Below are positions 18,354 to 29,815 of a stretch of 64,000 bases of DNA, in pieces. The notes under the pieces were generated by a model that searched no databases, was not told the DNA's origin, and saw only the letters and a program-made list of their open reading frames with translations. The stretch is from Gnetum montanum (taxonomy: Eukaryota > Streptophyta > Gnetopsida > Gnetales > Gnetaceae). Where the stretch lies: NCBI GenBank assembly GCA_015680685.1, contig MNCI01015670.1, forward strand, positions 971,916 through 1,035,915, in the 5' to 3' direction. Both the position numbers and the translations under genes were made by a program. The stretch's first letter is position 1. Each line of letters opens with the position of its first letter.

Positions 18354-20485
18354 CTAAAAAACATGGACAAAGTTTTCAGGGTCATTACATAAAGGGCACT
18401 TAGGGGAGTGAATCCCACGGTATGCTAAATGTTTCCCGATTGGGAGACCTTGATGAAGAAAACACCAAAGGAATTGTTGAATTTTGGGAAGAGTCAGGAG
18501 ATGCCAAATTTGGTTGAAAAGAGAGATCCAAAAATCCTTTGATTCTTGTTTATTCCAAGATCGATTACAGCATAGAATGACTTTGGAAGAATCGTGTAAC
18601 AATTGGAAGGGAACATGTGGCCGATAAGGAAAAAATTTTGACCCATTAGACTAATAGAGGCCATGAAATAGACCTTGGATAGCACCATCTAGGTGTAATG
18701 ATTGATGAAGAAATGTGTGTATCTGGTGGAAGAAAATCCGCATTGCTTTCGAAGCTCCATATAGGTTTTCAAACGCTTCCCAAGAAATCCATTAATTAGC
18801 AAGACGAAGACAATTAAGGGAAATCACTCCCTTTCGGTACCAAATAATGGCTAATCTTGCATTAGTAATGGCAAGAGGGGCAGGGGTCAAGGGTAACCAC
18901 CAAGGAAAAAGCATGGGAAGGAGAGTAGGGTTAAGATGGATATTAGACCAATTAATATGATGGTGGAGAACTTGCCAAGCCTTCCATATGCTTTTGAATA
19001 CATGGGAACCAGGAATGGAGATAGAATGAGGAGAGAAAATCCAATTAATAGGATGGATGTTTTTCCAAAAAGGCTTATGTTTAGGAAAACTTTGATGAAG
19101 CCTTAGCTGGAGAAGATTTCCAATTATGTCAGAGGTGTCCAGATGTTGCACTAACCACTTAGCAACTAAGGTGAGTCCCTGTTTGTAGTAATTCAATAGA
19201 CCTAATCCTCCTTTGTTTCTAGGAAGAGTGACAATGTTCCAAGCAACACGATGAAAACCTCGTTGGGAATCTTTAGATGACCACATTAAGTCTCGAAATA
19301 ACCACTCCAAGTTTTGATAGGCTGTGTGGGAAGGAGCCCAGCACAAGGAATAATATGCATGGGTAGAAGCACAAATGGATTTACAAACAAGATATTTTCC
19401 TACCAAGGTAAGGGGCTTAGCCTTCCACTTTTCAGTTTTCTTACGAATACGAGAGATAACTAGCTCCCACAGTGTAGTAGGACCATGAAATCGAAAAGGG
19501 ATTCCCAAGAGCTTCATGATCTCATGGTCTTGGATTAATTTCCATGGATAGGTGGGGAGTTTACTATAATTGTTATGAAAACTATATACAGAAGATTTAG
19601 ACCAATTAATGGTAGAACCAAAGAGAGAACAATATTTCTCTACTTGGGTTAAAAGTCGTTTAACATTATCGGTTGTATTTTGGAGAAAAAAAGAGTCATC
19701 AGCAAAATGCATATTAAGCAGTTGATGTTGAGGAGAGGAAAAGTGCATGCCATATAGCATCCCTGATTGAATATCATGGTTAATTTGATGGCAAAGGAAA
19801 TCCACAGCAATGATAAAGAGATAAGGGACAGGAGGACAAACTTGTCTTACTGATCTATGTATTGCAAAGGGGGCAGTGATGCCAAAGGTGGTGGCTATTC
19901 TCGCATTAGCATCTGAGAAGAGACATTTCACCATATGAAGATACTTGGAGCCAAAACCTAGTTTTAACATAGTTTGAAGGATAAAGTCCCACTTAATGTT
20001 GTCGTAGGCCTTGGCATAGTCCAATTTCATCAAAAGGATGTCTTGGCCATCATCCTCAGCCCATTGCAAACCTTCCCAAGTAGCCACTACATTATCTAAG
20101 ATATAACACCCTGGGACAAATCCAGTTTGTTGAGGGGATATAATTTTATGAAGGAATTTTTTCAAACGTAAGGCTAAGCATTTGGCCCAAATTTTGTATA
20201 CCACATTAAGAAGAGTAATGGGTCGCCAATTAGCTAAACTATTAGGGTCTCTTGATTTGGGAAGGAGGCGAATAATCCCAAGATTTAAATTTTGTCCAAG
20301 AGAACCAAGATGGATAGCCTCTTTAATTACTTGGAAAAGGTCATGGCCAACAAGATTCCAATGCCTCTGAAAAAACTCAATAGGGAAACCAGCATATCCA
20401 GGAGCTTTCCCAGAGCTGAGTTTGAAACAAGCATGTTGAAGCTCTTCTTGAGTGATATTAGCAGTGGAACAGAATCAGAATCAGC
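18354..20485 (-). pseudogene. LINE (non-LTR retrotransposon) reverse transcriptase, 5' truncated
   Basis: Reading on the minus strand from about 20475, the product shows SSGKAPGYAGFP, NWRPITLLNVVYK, the ISPQQTGFVPG motif, LLMKLDYAKAYDNIKW, a catalytic FADDS (YADD variant) and LLGIPFRF, followed by GGLGLLNYYKQG. This is the L1-type plant LINE RT, open to 18792. After a frame break, 18602-18354 encodes the zinc-binding RT-associated end (PKIQQFLWCFLHQGLP, CPLCNDPENFVH). The endonuclease and ORF1 are missing, so it is 5' truncated near 20485. No terminal poly(A) was found. It is non-functional. Confidence 0.85.
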
Positions 20486-21038
20486 CAATAACATCTTAAC
20501 GTAACATCATTGTGAACAACAGTGGAGTAGAGATGATTGCAACGCTAGTGTCATGGTCGTCCCTATCACAATGAAAGACTAAAGATACGGCACATAAACT
20601 ATTGTGGAGCTTCTTTATGAGTATGGATAAAATTCAGGTCTTTACTCATTTTTCTTATATGAGCCAGGATAAAAATTCAGGGTCTCCGTTCATTTTTCTT
20701 ATAATGGTAAATTTTAGCCCTTACACGATTGTCCATGTTCTTTATAAAGTGAAAATTGTAGCGGCAATTAATGATGATCAAGGGATCAAGTACTAAATAC
20801 ATTATTGTGTTCTTTAAAGAATAAAATACAAGAAAATAAAATTTAAATAACTTAATTAAAGGTCCTTAAAACTAACAAGATTATAACCAAACAAAAGTAG
20901 AAAGGACCAAAAGTTCAAGAAAACAAGTGTGGGGAAAAAATATGTAAAATAAAACAAATCATCATCATCTTTTGCATTTATCTTATCTATGAAAGCAAAA
21001 ACTATTTTTACTTTACTTTTACAATATGCATTATTTTG
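20486..21038. other. No gene seen
   Basis: AT-rich. A short direct repeat (TTTACTCATTTTTCTTATA near 20640 and a similar word near 20686) is the only structure noticed. Confidence 0.5.
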
Positions 21039-21513
21039 TGATGAGTCATCCAATGGCATTTTGTAAGTTGATTATAAGCCCTAAACTTAGAAAATATCTC
21101 ACACCTTATGTTTGTGGTTTTCATACACATGGTTGAGGTTTTTTACCTCCCAAGTTTCCATCTTAGCCTCCTATTTCAGACTTGCAAGTTTGGTGCATAT
21201 TTTAGCCATACGAAAATGTTTTTTGGCTTCGTTCAAGAACCTTTCAATGTGGTCCCTAGTGTTCTAGCTTTCATCTAAAATTGGATGAGAAAAGTATGCT
21301 TGGAAAGGATCCAAGATGGCTAGGCTGCACTAATAGACCTTTGTTGATGCCTGGGGGCTAGCAAACCTTTGCCATTGGGTTGCAAAAGCTATAAATACCC
21401 ATGATAAGCTCTCATACTTAACAACTTCATTTAAATCTTTTCATTTGAATTTGAACATTTGGTTTTGTATGAAGAGTTATTCCTCCCTTGGGTAAGTTGA
21501 TTCCTTTCCTTAT
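21039..21513 (+). repeat. LTR of family D, left part, interrupted at 21513
   Basis: Begins TGATGAGTCATCCAATGGCA and matches 36488-37080 over most of its length with many substitutions and indels. Both copies share the CTTATGTTTGTGG-like word, a CTATAAATAC TATA box (here about 21389) and a CTCCCTTGGGTAA word near the end. Here it stops at 21513 where another LTR begins, which indicates an insertion. Confidence 0.6.
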
Positions 21514-22325
21514 TGATGAGTAGCAAGGTAATCCTATGCCCAACCATACAAATACGAGTGCGTACACACGATCCGGTCAAACTCCATGGATGGGCTAATT
21601 GTGAGTTCTAAGATAGTTATTGTGCTTCATTGTTCGTTGTCTTCCCACGTCAGACTAGTGGAAGCATTTTCACGTATGGTTTAGTCTGAAGTGAGGTGTA
21701 TGATGTAATATTTTAACACTACTCCTACCATAGAACGATAATAAAGAGTTGATTAACTAAGGGTATGAAATAAATCCTATATTAATCTAAGGCGATGAGT
21801 ATCCAAACCCAATTGTCCATATGCACCTTGGGATTCACGTAGTTGCCACTAGGATTACCAAATGCTAATCGCTACTGGGTTACTAGACAATACGTTTATG
21901 TGCTCGCAATTGGTCATATTCATTCTGCTTAATGACTGGGAATGTAAATAACATTAGTTGGAAACTGCAATAAATAAAGACATTAAAATTTTAATCTAAG
22001 GAAATCACTAATGTAAAGTGGATGTTGCAATGATGTAAATGATCTCAATCTTTATTGCCTAACATGTAATGTGTCCAAGTACATTGCACTCAAATAAGGA
22101 TGTTGTGTAACCATAAACATCACATTGCAGGCATACACTTGAACTAAAATTGGAAAACTCTAACTGACTCTCTCTCCCCATCTCCACCTCCCCTACGTGA
22201 TATTTATATGCAAGTATGGTAGAAATGACATCAGATATCCAACATCACCTACTGACCTTGATATCGAATCCTTGATATTCGATCCCTGATATTAGAGCCC
22301 AGATATCGCTTTTGACGATTCATCA
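21514..22325 (-). repeat. LTR of the TGATG...CATCA family (minus-oriented)
   Basis: 812 bases from TGATGAGTAGCAAGGTA to ATTCATCA, matching the other LTRs of this family. A PPT-like TACCTCCACGACTAA (reverse of a TCATGGGGGTA-type tract) follows on the right, so this is the 3' LTR of a minus-strand element or a truncated copy. U3 carries several GATATC words (22210-22315). It is inserted in the family D LTR. Confidence 0.75.
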
Positions 22326-22504
22326 TACCTCCACGACTAAATGAAAACTCATCCTCGAGTTTCATACAAAATGGTGAAAGGTATGGGATTATTGACTAAT
22401 AAGACAATCATTGCATTGCAATGGTGTTTTATTACAATAGAATGATGACACATTATAAGAATCAAAGTTAAGAACAAAAAGAAGAATTATGGAGTCACTA
22501 CGTT

Positions 22505-24640
22505 GTGCCAAGAGGTGGTGGCTTTCCCATAATCTCCTTTCATTTGCCTTTATCTCCTAGTTTCGGAGGCTTGTGATGATGTAGCAATGATTGAAATTTC
22601 TCCTCCTCTATTCTAGGATCATGCACAGTCCATGTAGATGACCTGATGTGTGAGGGAACTGGCACATCCCATAGGAATGGCAGTTACCGAAACATTTGAT
22701 TGGCTTTTACATACCATGCTACAAACTATCATCTCTACTCTTCAAATGCCTTGGCCTTATCTCTCAACTCTTGATAATCAACAAAGCATCTTGCCAAGTC
22801 TGTAGCTACATCTTTTTGTCCATGGTAGCTTGCCTTAACTACCTCCAATTCTGTATTTGCAACTGCTAGCTTCTCAAGAGCTACTTTGTAGTCAACAACC
22901 TCCTTTTCATACAAGGCATATGTGGTAGCTACCTAGCTCTCGAGCTCATTACGTGGGCGTCCTACTGTCAACATGGCCAAGTTGGTGTATTGAAGATTGG
23001 CCAACTTCATGTACTCTTTCAGATTAGCAATCTGTAGGTCCCAACTTTTAACCTTTGCCTAGTGAGCAAGGGCATATGTATCCAAGATGTTTCTCCAGTC
23101 GGATCGTTGGGTGACAACAAAATATATTTGGCCCTTTCTCATCTGGATTTCTTTTTCAATGATTTCATTGTACATGCCCACCTGGTCATGAAAGTGCTCC
23201 TTGAGGTGCTCATGCTTTTTGGCCTCATTCTACCATGTACTTATTTCAATGATTGACTTTTGTCAAATAGTGCACACCTCCTCCATAGAGAGGGTTCGAT
23301 TTTCTTGGGTGAGGCAACTCATGTCATGTTTGACCCGCACCAACTACTCTCTTAGATAGTGGACAATTTCTTCTAACAAATTCTTTTACTGCTCAATAGA
23401 GGCCAACTTATTATTTGCTGCAGTTAACTACTTATTTTCTTCTTGTAGGGTGGTAAGGGCCTTGAGATGTGCATGGGTTCACACTTCTGTGGTAGAAGAA
23501 TCCCATACTGCCTACTCTCTTTCCTATACTAGGTTTTTATTCTCTTCTATCATTTGAGCCAATTGCTCAGTTTGGAAAGCCTCCATTGTCTGAGGTGGAA
23601 TCAATGAATATGGATCTTACCTTTCCGCCTTTAAGGTTATGAGCTCTTGATGAAGCCTTTGGGCTTCTACCTCTACATGCTTGACCTATGCTCAGCGATG
23701 ACAAGTTTTCCTTAAGTTGAAATTAATTTGGACTATGCTATAGTGACATCATTGGGGATGTTGAACAAGGAGGTCATTACCTACCTTGTCTGTAGTAGTT
23801 TTTCCAACACATCCTTGTGTTTAGCCAGAGTCATGGTGGGACTAACCAATGTTTGTGCATCCTATGCACCTATGAGATTTGTTGGTGGTATAATAGGGAC
23901 ATGAAAGGATTCTTTAATTTTTTCCTTGATAATGTCCACTGCACCTACCAAATCCTGGTGTTGCATGACTACCACTGTAACCCCTTCACTGATTTTAACC
24001 ATTACTTGAAATGATGCGACATTCCCAGAGATCTGTTGTGACCATTGTGCTTCTTGTGTAAACTGGAGTGAAACCTGCCCTATGGCAGGATCAACAAACA
24101 CTGTTGGCTAGACTACATCATCAAGAACTCAAAAGAGGCTTAACTCATTGGGTGTTCCCTAGCTCATAAGGTCTAAGATCCGCTGGAGATGGCTAAGTGC
24201 AGGCCTATAATCATAAGTTAGCAGCTATTGCTAAGGTGGTTGAGATGGTGGCAGCAATTGTTCAGACTGTAGTCTATGGTTGGGTCCTACTTCTTGCTGC
24301 TACTTGGTTGTGCCAATTGGTGCTTGAGCTATTTGATTTGTTGCTCCAGTTGGGCAATGTATCCCTACTCTAGTTTCTGCTCTTTCTATTCTTCCTCCTC
24401 TCCAAGATCTTTTCTTGGAGGTGCTAATTTGAGTAGTTCTGCAAAAGAAGCATTTTGAGCTTTGCATGATACATCATTGGTATAACCAAGGATTCCAGCA
24501 CATTGACATAGTTTCTAGATTAGATAGGAGAACACTAAAGTGAGCTTTCCCATCTTCACCTCTTCAAACCCTAGATTGGAAGTGAGCTTAGTCTTTGTGA
24601 TGGATCACCTTAGGTTGCTCATTTGGGGGCCATCTGCAAT
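22505..24640 (-). pseudogene. Coiled-coil/plant-transposon-protein-like extra ORF of an Athila-like element, decayed
   Basis: The minus-strand conceptual product has, N to C, a segment with GKLTLVFSYLI, KLCQCAGI, then ELLKLAPPRK and YIAQLEQQIK, a QFTQEAQWSQQ segment (24101-23862 is open), and a long coiled-coil part (KEVVDYKVALEKLAVANTEL, DLARCFVDYQELRDKAKAF). The first part resembles the end of the plant transposon protein domain seen in Athila-type elements. Many in-frame stops, mostly TAG, interrupt it. It lies just inside a 3' LTR (21514-22325), in the same sense as the element, the place of an extra or env-like ORF. Related copies are at 42385-43271 and 60690-62340. Confidence 0.5.
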
Positions 24641-24957
24641 TACATAAAAAGTTAGGTTACTAAGGGATCCTTGTATTGATCACGTTACTCATCTATACCT
24701 TAGTCAACCTTTAGTGTATGTTATAGCCATGTTAGTATTGGCGACTATTTGGGACGTGACCGCCAACGAGTATCCTCGAACAGGATTTAGGTGCTTGCTG
24801 GTCTCTAGCAACACCAAGGCCCAGATACCTCCAAATAGACTCAGTAGTTAATGTGAGCATGTGTGTGTGTTGTTGCGGTGTGTGGTTGTAAAATATGAAA
24901 CAATTGCGTTGTGTGTAAACTACAAATGACTTATCTTAAAGAGATTCAGCCAACTTT
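24641..24957. other. No gene seen
   Basis: Unassigned sequence up to the second gap; a (GT)-rich patch lies at 24866-24885. Confidence 0.5.
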
Positions 24958-25297
24958 NNNNNNNNNNNNNNNNNNNNNNNNNNNNNNNNNNNNNNNNNNN
25001 NNNNNNNNNNNNNNNNNNNNNNNNNNNNNNNNNNNNNNNNNNNNNNNNNNNNNNNNNNNNNNNNNNNNNNNNNNNNNNNNNNNNNNNNNNNNNNNNNNNN
25101 NNNNNNNNNNNNNNNNNNNNNNNNNNNNNNNNNNNNNNNNNNNNNNNNNNNNNNNNNNNNNNNNNNNNNNNNNNNNNNNNNNNNNNNNNNNNNNNNNNNN
25201 NNNNNNNNNNNNNNNNNNNNNNNNNNNNNNNNNNNNNNNNNNNNNNNNNNNNNNNNNNNNNNNNNNNNNNNNNNNNNNNNNNNNNNNNNNNNNNNNN
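24958..25297. other. Assembly gap (340 N)
   Basis: Run of N. GAGATTCA occurs just before (24942) and just after (25298) the gap, so a repeat may have caused the break. Confidence 1.
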
Positions 25298-25995
25298 GAG
25301 ATTCACTTTAAAGATAAAAAGAAGCTATTCTGGTCCCATCAAAATACCAAAGATTTTCTGAACCCTCTTGACTATTGAATCATTCAACAGCATGACTACA
25401 AGTAGAGGCTCTCTTACAACAATCTCAATAGCAGTTCTTATATGTTGTACAATAATAAGATTTACTACTAAAATGCTCTTAAGGCTTTTAAGCACAAGTG
25501 CTTCTATGGCAAAATTTTAATAGAAATTTTCTATCGGGCAACAAGAACAATAAGAGTAATCTAAAAATCCCAAAATTACTCACCAAGGATGATACTATCT
25601 AAACCACTAGCTAAACAATTTAAACAAAATAAAAATAAAACATAACTCACAGGACTATGACAAAGAGGCTAAAATCTTTTCTTTAGCAAGCCATCTTACA
25701 AGCAATCTTTCACAATTTCTTCTTTACAATGCTCTTCTCCCAAGACTCAAAGTGTGTCTCCAAGTGAGAGCCCAAGTGTGTTGATCCCTCCTTGACCCCT
25801 AAAACCTTTTTATAGGGTTCAAAGGTAGTTAGGTAAGTTACAACTATTTTGGGTGGTTATAACCACCATAGAGATAAAAAAGCTATAGTTGACAAGTGTC
25901 TCATTGAGTTGCCAAGTGGCCCATTCAGTTGCCAAGTGACCCTTTAGTCGCCAAGTGGTCACCATGGAGACAAAAAAGCTGTAGTTGACAAGTGG
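25298..25995 (-). repeat. LTR-like insertion in the protease of element C
   Basis: Non-coding AT-rich block that ends where the minus-strand protease of element C breaks off (about 25995). On the minus strand GAACCCTATAAAAAGGTTT (about 25804-25822) is a good TATA box. A short four-copy repeat of GTTGCCAAGTGGCC type lies at 25890-25955, and a longer duplicated segment (TAGTTGACAAGTG near 25887 and 25983). It is probably the LTR of an unrelated element. The boundaries are inferred. Confidence 0.4.
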
Positions 25996-28830
25996 CCTTC
26001 TAAGTGTCTTCACCTTGATCACTAGAAAATCATCATAATAGGACCACCCACAACTATAGTCACAATGTCCTCTACTAATCCCAAAGGGATAGTAATTGAC
26101 TGATATGCTAATTGTAGATGATTGTTTCTCTTCTTAAGAGGTGGTAGGTTTAAGGCCTTGTACATATCATGGGATATGAGATTAACTCCAAAAATAGAAT
26201 CAAGAAGAGCTTTACATGGCTCTTGTTCAGTAATCGGTAGATAAATGAGTTGACTTCCTAGGTCAAATATTTTTGTAGGAAGAGTGAAAGCATTGATCCA
26301 ATCAGAAACAACATGGTTTAACATTACAATGCAAGTCCTAGGTGGCACTTGGTTTGAAAGGCACTCGAAGGTGTTTGATGCATAGGATGAGGGTGATGAA
26401 GATGCAGGATGATTAGCTAGAGTAGGTTGTGAGGGCTAGAGAGGACTACTAGGCCAGAAGAAAGGTTGTTTCCTTGATCAATTATTTAGACCACTTGGTT
26501 GAAAAACTAGTTGTAAATGTACAAACCCTGTAGCATTTCGTTGTTGCGGCCATGAAGGAATCTCACCCTACATAGATGAAGTAACAAGTAATTGGGTTAA
26601 AGGTGGAGGTGTAGGTGTAGAGGGATGTGGAGGATGATAAAGATACAGATATGGGTTTTCTTCTCAAGTAGATGGTGAATGTGTTCAATGGTACTCTAGA
26701 GACTAATAGTGATGTTGGAGTGATGCATGACTTGCAAAACTTCTAGGGGAGATGGGCTACTAAACATAGTACCCATGTGGATCTGGTTGCCTATAAGGGT
26801 ATTGCTGCCTTGGTGGTGGCATTCCCCATGATTGTGATTAGCACCACTATTGCTATTATTCATAAGGTTGTGGAGGAATTTCACTTAGGTAGTAAGCTTC
26901 TTATTGGTGGTGGAACTATCTTGGATTACCTTGAGGATAAGGTAATTGTCTTAGAGCTTGCCTATGTGCTAGGTAGGGATTCAATATGTACACTCCAAAC
27001 TCTTGTAAGTGTGACACTATAGGGAAACATCCCTTTGGATGTTCATATTTCCATATGTCAAATTCAGTTTCATCATCAGAGTCAGACTACACAACTTCCT
27101 CTACTACAACAGCTTTGCCCTTACCTCTTTGATAGGCACGTTTAGCTTCTTTTTGCCTTCTGCGATCCTGATCACTATTTTGCTCTTTGGATTCTTTAGC
27201 AATCTTCAACACAATTTGAAAATTTTCATCCAAAGATTCCCATAACTTGTCAACCTTGGTTGAAATATTAGAAATAAATTTTTGGATGGGCAAGGTCTTT
27301 CTATTCACCACTTCATTGAGTGGTGATTCTTCCTTGTCACAAAATCAAACCTCTCATTTTTTGATGGATGGGTTCCTATTATACTCTTTAGTACTTTCCC
27401 TCTTTCATAGCTCACCTTCTTCTTTTGCTACCTACTCAATTAACCTTTGGATATAATGAGCTCTCATTTCAGACAACCTTCCTTGGACATACATCCCAAG
27501 GGTTGTTCTTGTCTCTACTTTAAGCCCATCTATGATGTGGCAAACTTATTCCCTCTGAGAGTAATTGTGGCTAGGGAATCGGTGCAAGAGTGAATAGTAT
27601 CAGCCCATGGCAACACCCAAGGGTTCATGTACTCCCTGTTTCTAGCCTTGGATTTTCCTTCTTAAATTAGACACTCTAGAGTATGTCTGGTATTTTTCAT
27701 TGAACAGCTCTAACATGGTACTCCATCTTCGGATATATTTTGATTCCAAGAACTAGTACCAACTTTCAACTTCCTTAATGAGTTTCCTTGGAAAAAGCTT
27801 GAATTTTTGCCACTCATTCTCTATGTTCTATAAGTCACAGACATCTTGAAAAGCTTGTAGATGTGTCAATGGATTAGAATTATATTCCCCTCAAATCTTG
27901 GAATATTGTTTATGTCTAGGCACTTGATTCGACTATCCTTCATATGCCTAGTTGGGATTTTCACTACCTCCACAATGTTGAGAATATTTCAAGTCACCAA
28001 TAAAGGTTCTTCATCATCACTACATTGATGACTTCAATGATGGTTTTAACCACCCATTCAATTTTTGTGGCCTTCATGGTCATTTTTATTTTGTTAATCA
28101 CCTTCATCACAATTGTTTTGATGATGACTTCCATGAGAACTATTAGATGAAGAGGAATATTTAGAATCAAATGAAGAGGATGAAGAGGAAGTTGAACCAT
28201 CACTTTTACTATGATGTCCATTACCACTCTTGTGCGTATTATGGTCATCATCCTTAGATCCCTTGTTGTTGCAATGTTTACCCAAGTCCCTACCTTAACT
28301 ATCACTCTTTCCTAACCCTATTTTATGAATAGACAATTGCAGGGTCAGGTTCACACCCTTGTGATTAGTAGTAGGGGGTAAAGAATCTTCATGTTGAGAA
28401 CCTTCCAAGGGAGGATCCTCATTGTCCTCTTGATCTAGTAGGAACAAGGGGTTAGTGCAATGTTTTCCCTTTGTAGCATGATGGATTTTCTCCTAACGTT
28501 TATCTTGCTTACGTTGTGTTTTAGTGGGATAGTAGTTCTAAGTGTTATATCCATCCACAACATATTGTTCATGAAGATATGCTAAGTCCAACATTTTGAG
28601 GGGTTTGAATAGCATCCCAGGCACAAATCGATCAAGGGGCAAGATGGCATTGTCCTCCATATCACACCATCGCATTTGTTCATCCTAATATAGGATGAAG
28701 GTGAAATTTGGCACAAACTCATCTAGATGAGTGTATACCATCCTACATTCTTGTGGGATCAGTGCTTTAGTATCTTTAGGCTTGTGAGAAGAAGAAAACA
28801 TTTTTCAAAATAAAATGAAATTGTCAATGT
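25996..28830 (-). pseudogene. Gag-protease of Athila-like element C, decayed
   Basis: On the minus strand the frame starts with ATGTTTTCTTCTTCTCAC at about 28801, then VYTHLDEFVPNFTFILY and MRWCDMEDNAILPLD, a Ser/His-rich tract (28285-28094), a PRFEG motif and a Gln/Pro-rich part. The protease (26348-26022) contains ALLDS, NLISHDMYKALNLPPLKK and ITIPLGLVEDIVT. The catalytic region reads DSIFGVN where DLGSSVN-like sequence is expected, so it is inactive. Many stops and frame breaks are present. It aligns part by part with 52162-55270 and with 49579-51235/58292-59566. Confidence 0.7.
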
Positions 28831-28936
28831 GCTTTTATAATTTTTATGTATAGTGGTAATGATATTGACCTTAGGTTCATATAACGATATTAATGATATT
28901 TACTTAAACCTCAATAGTGCACATTCCACAAACAAA

Positions 28937-28956
28937 GTCCCCAACAACAACACCAA
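28937..28956 (-). other. Primer-binding site of element C
   Basis: On the minus strand TTGGTGTTGTTGTTGGGGAC directly follows the LTR end. It is a transition-decayed version of the tRNA-Asp type PBS (TGGCGCCGTTGCCGGGGA) used by the Athila/Tat group. Confidence 0.6.
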
Positions 28957-29815
28957 TGATGAGTGGCAAGATACCCCTACACCCAACCATATGAATTACA
29001 AAGCATTCATGTGCGATCTGATCAAATTCCATCGATTTTTTCATTTCTAGTACACTAGCCCTTTATGAAGTGAATCTAGCCTAAAGGTCAATCATTATCT
29101 TCCCAATTACACTTGTGATGTTCGTTGGTATGGTTACGTGTAACTGGGGCATTCGATTTTTATTATTTTTTATGTTTTATAGTTGAGTGCTTGAATTGTA
29201 GATAAAAAGTAATTTGATTAACTAATCTAATTAACTAATTAGCTATTCATTTTACTAATTGTAACATAAGTATCCATTTCCACTTTTCATACACATCCTG
29301 AACCCACGTATCCACTACTGGGTGACCAAGCACTACACTACTGGTTGTACCAAGAAATAACACTGCTGAGATTACCAAGAAAATATGTGTTACACTCAAA
29401 GTAGTCATACTTATGTGTGTATTCTATCTTGCTTAATTTCCTTCTTAATGTAATAATTGGAAAATATTTAACAACTAATTGAAAGAATTTAATAAATAAT
29501 TAAAAATAATAAATTCATGAATAAAATAGCTAATTTATCCAAAGTGTTGCAACGTTTATTTGAAATCTTATCTTTATTGCCACACACACTATTGTGCTCA
29601 GGTACAACAATGCTCAAATAAAGATTCGTACACTTAATGACTGCTACTGTAGGCACTCGAGAAAAAAAATTCTAACTTTCAAATGGAAAAAATGCAAGAG
29701 CATCACTACTACTAAAATCAGAATTGCCATAAATGCAGCTAGTAGGCACATATCTATAGGTAATAAATAGACACTACGTCAATAGAGCCTCATTGACACA
29801 AGATAAGATGCATCA
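28957..29815 (-). repeat. 5' LTR of element C (TGATG...CATCA family)
   Basis: Begins TGATGAGTGGCAAGATACCC and ends AAGATGCATCA, 859 bases, with a PBS on its left, so it is the 5' LTR of a minus-strand element. The matching 3' LTR is not certain. Confidence 0.7.

Noticed and set aside
24911-25378. Reading frame across the second gap
   Set aside because: It consists almost entirely of N and carries no information.
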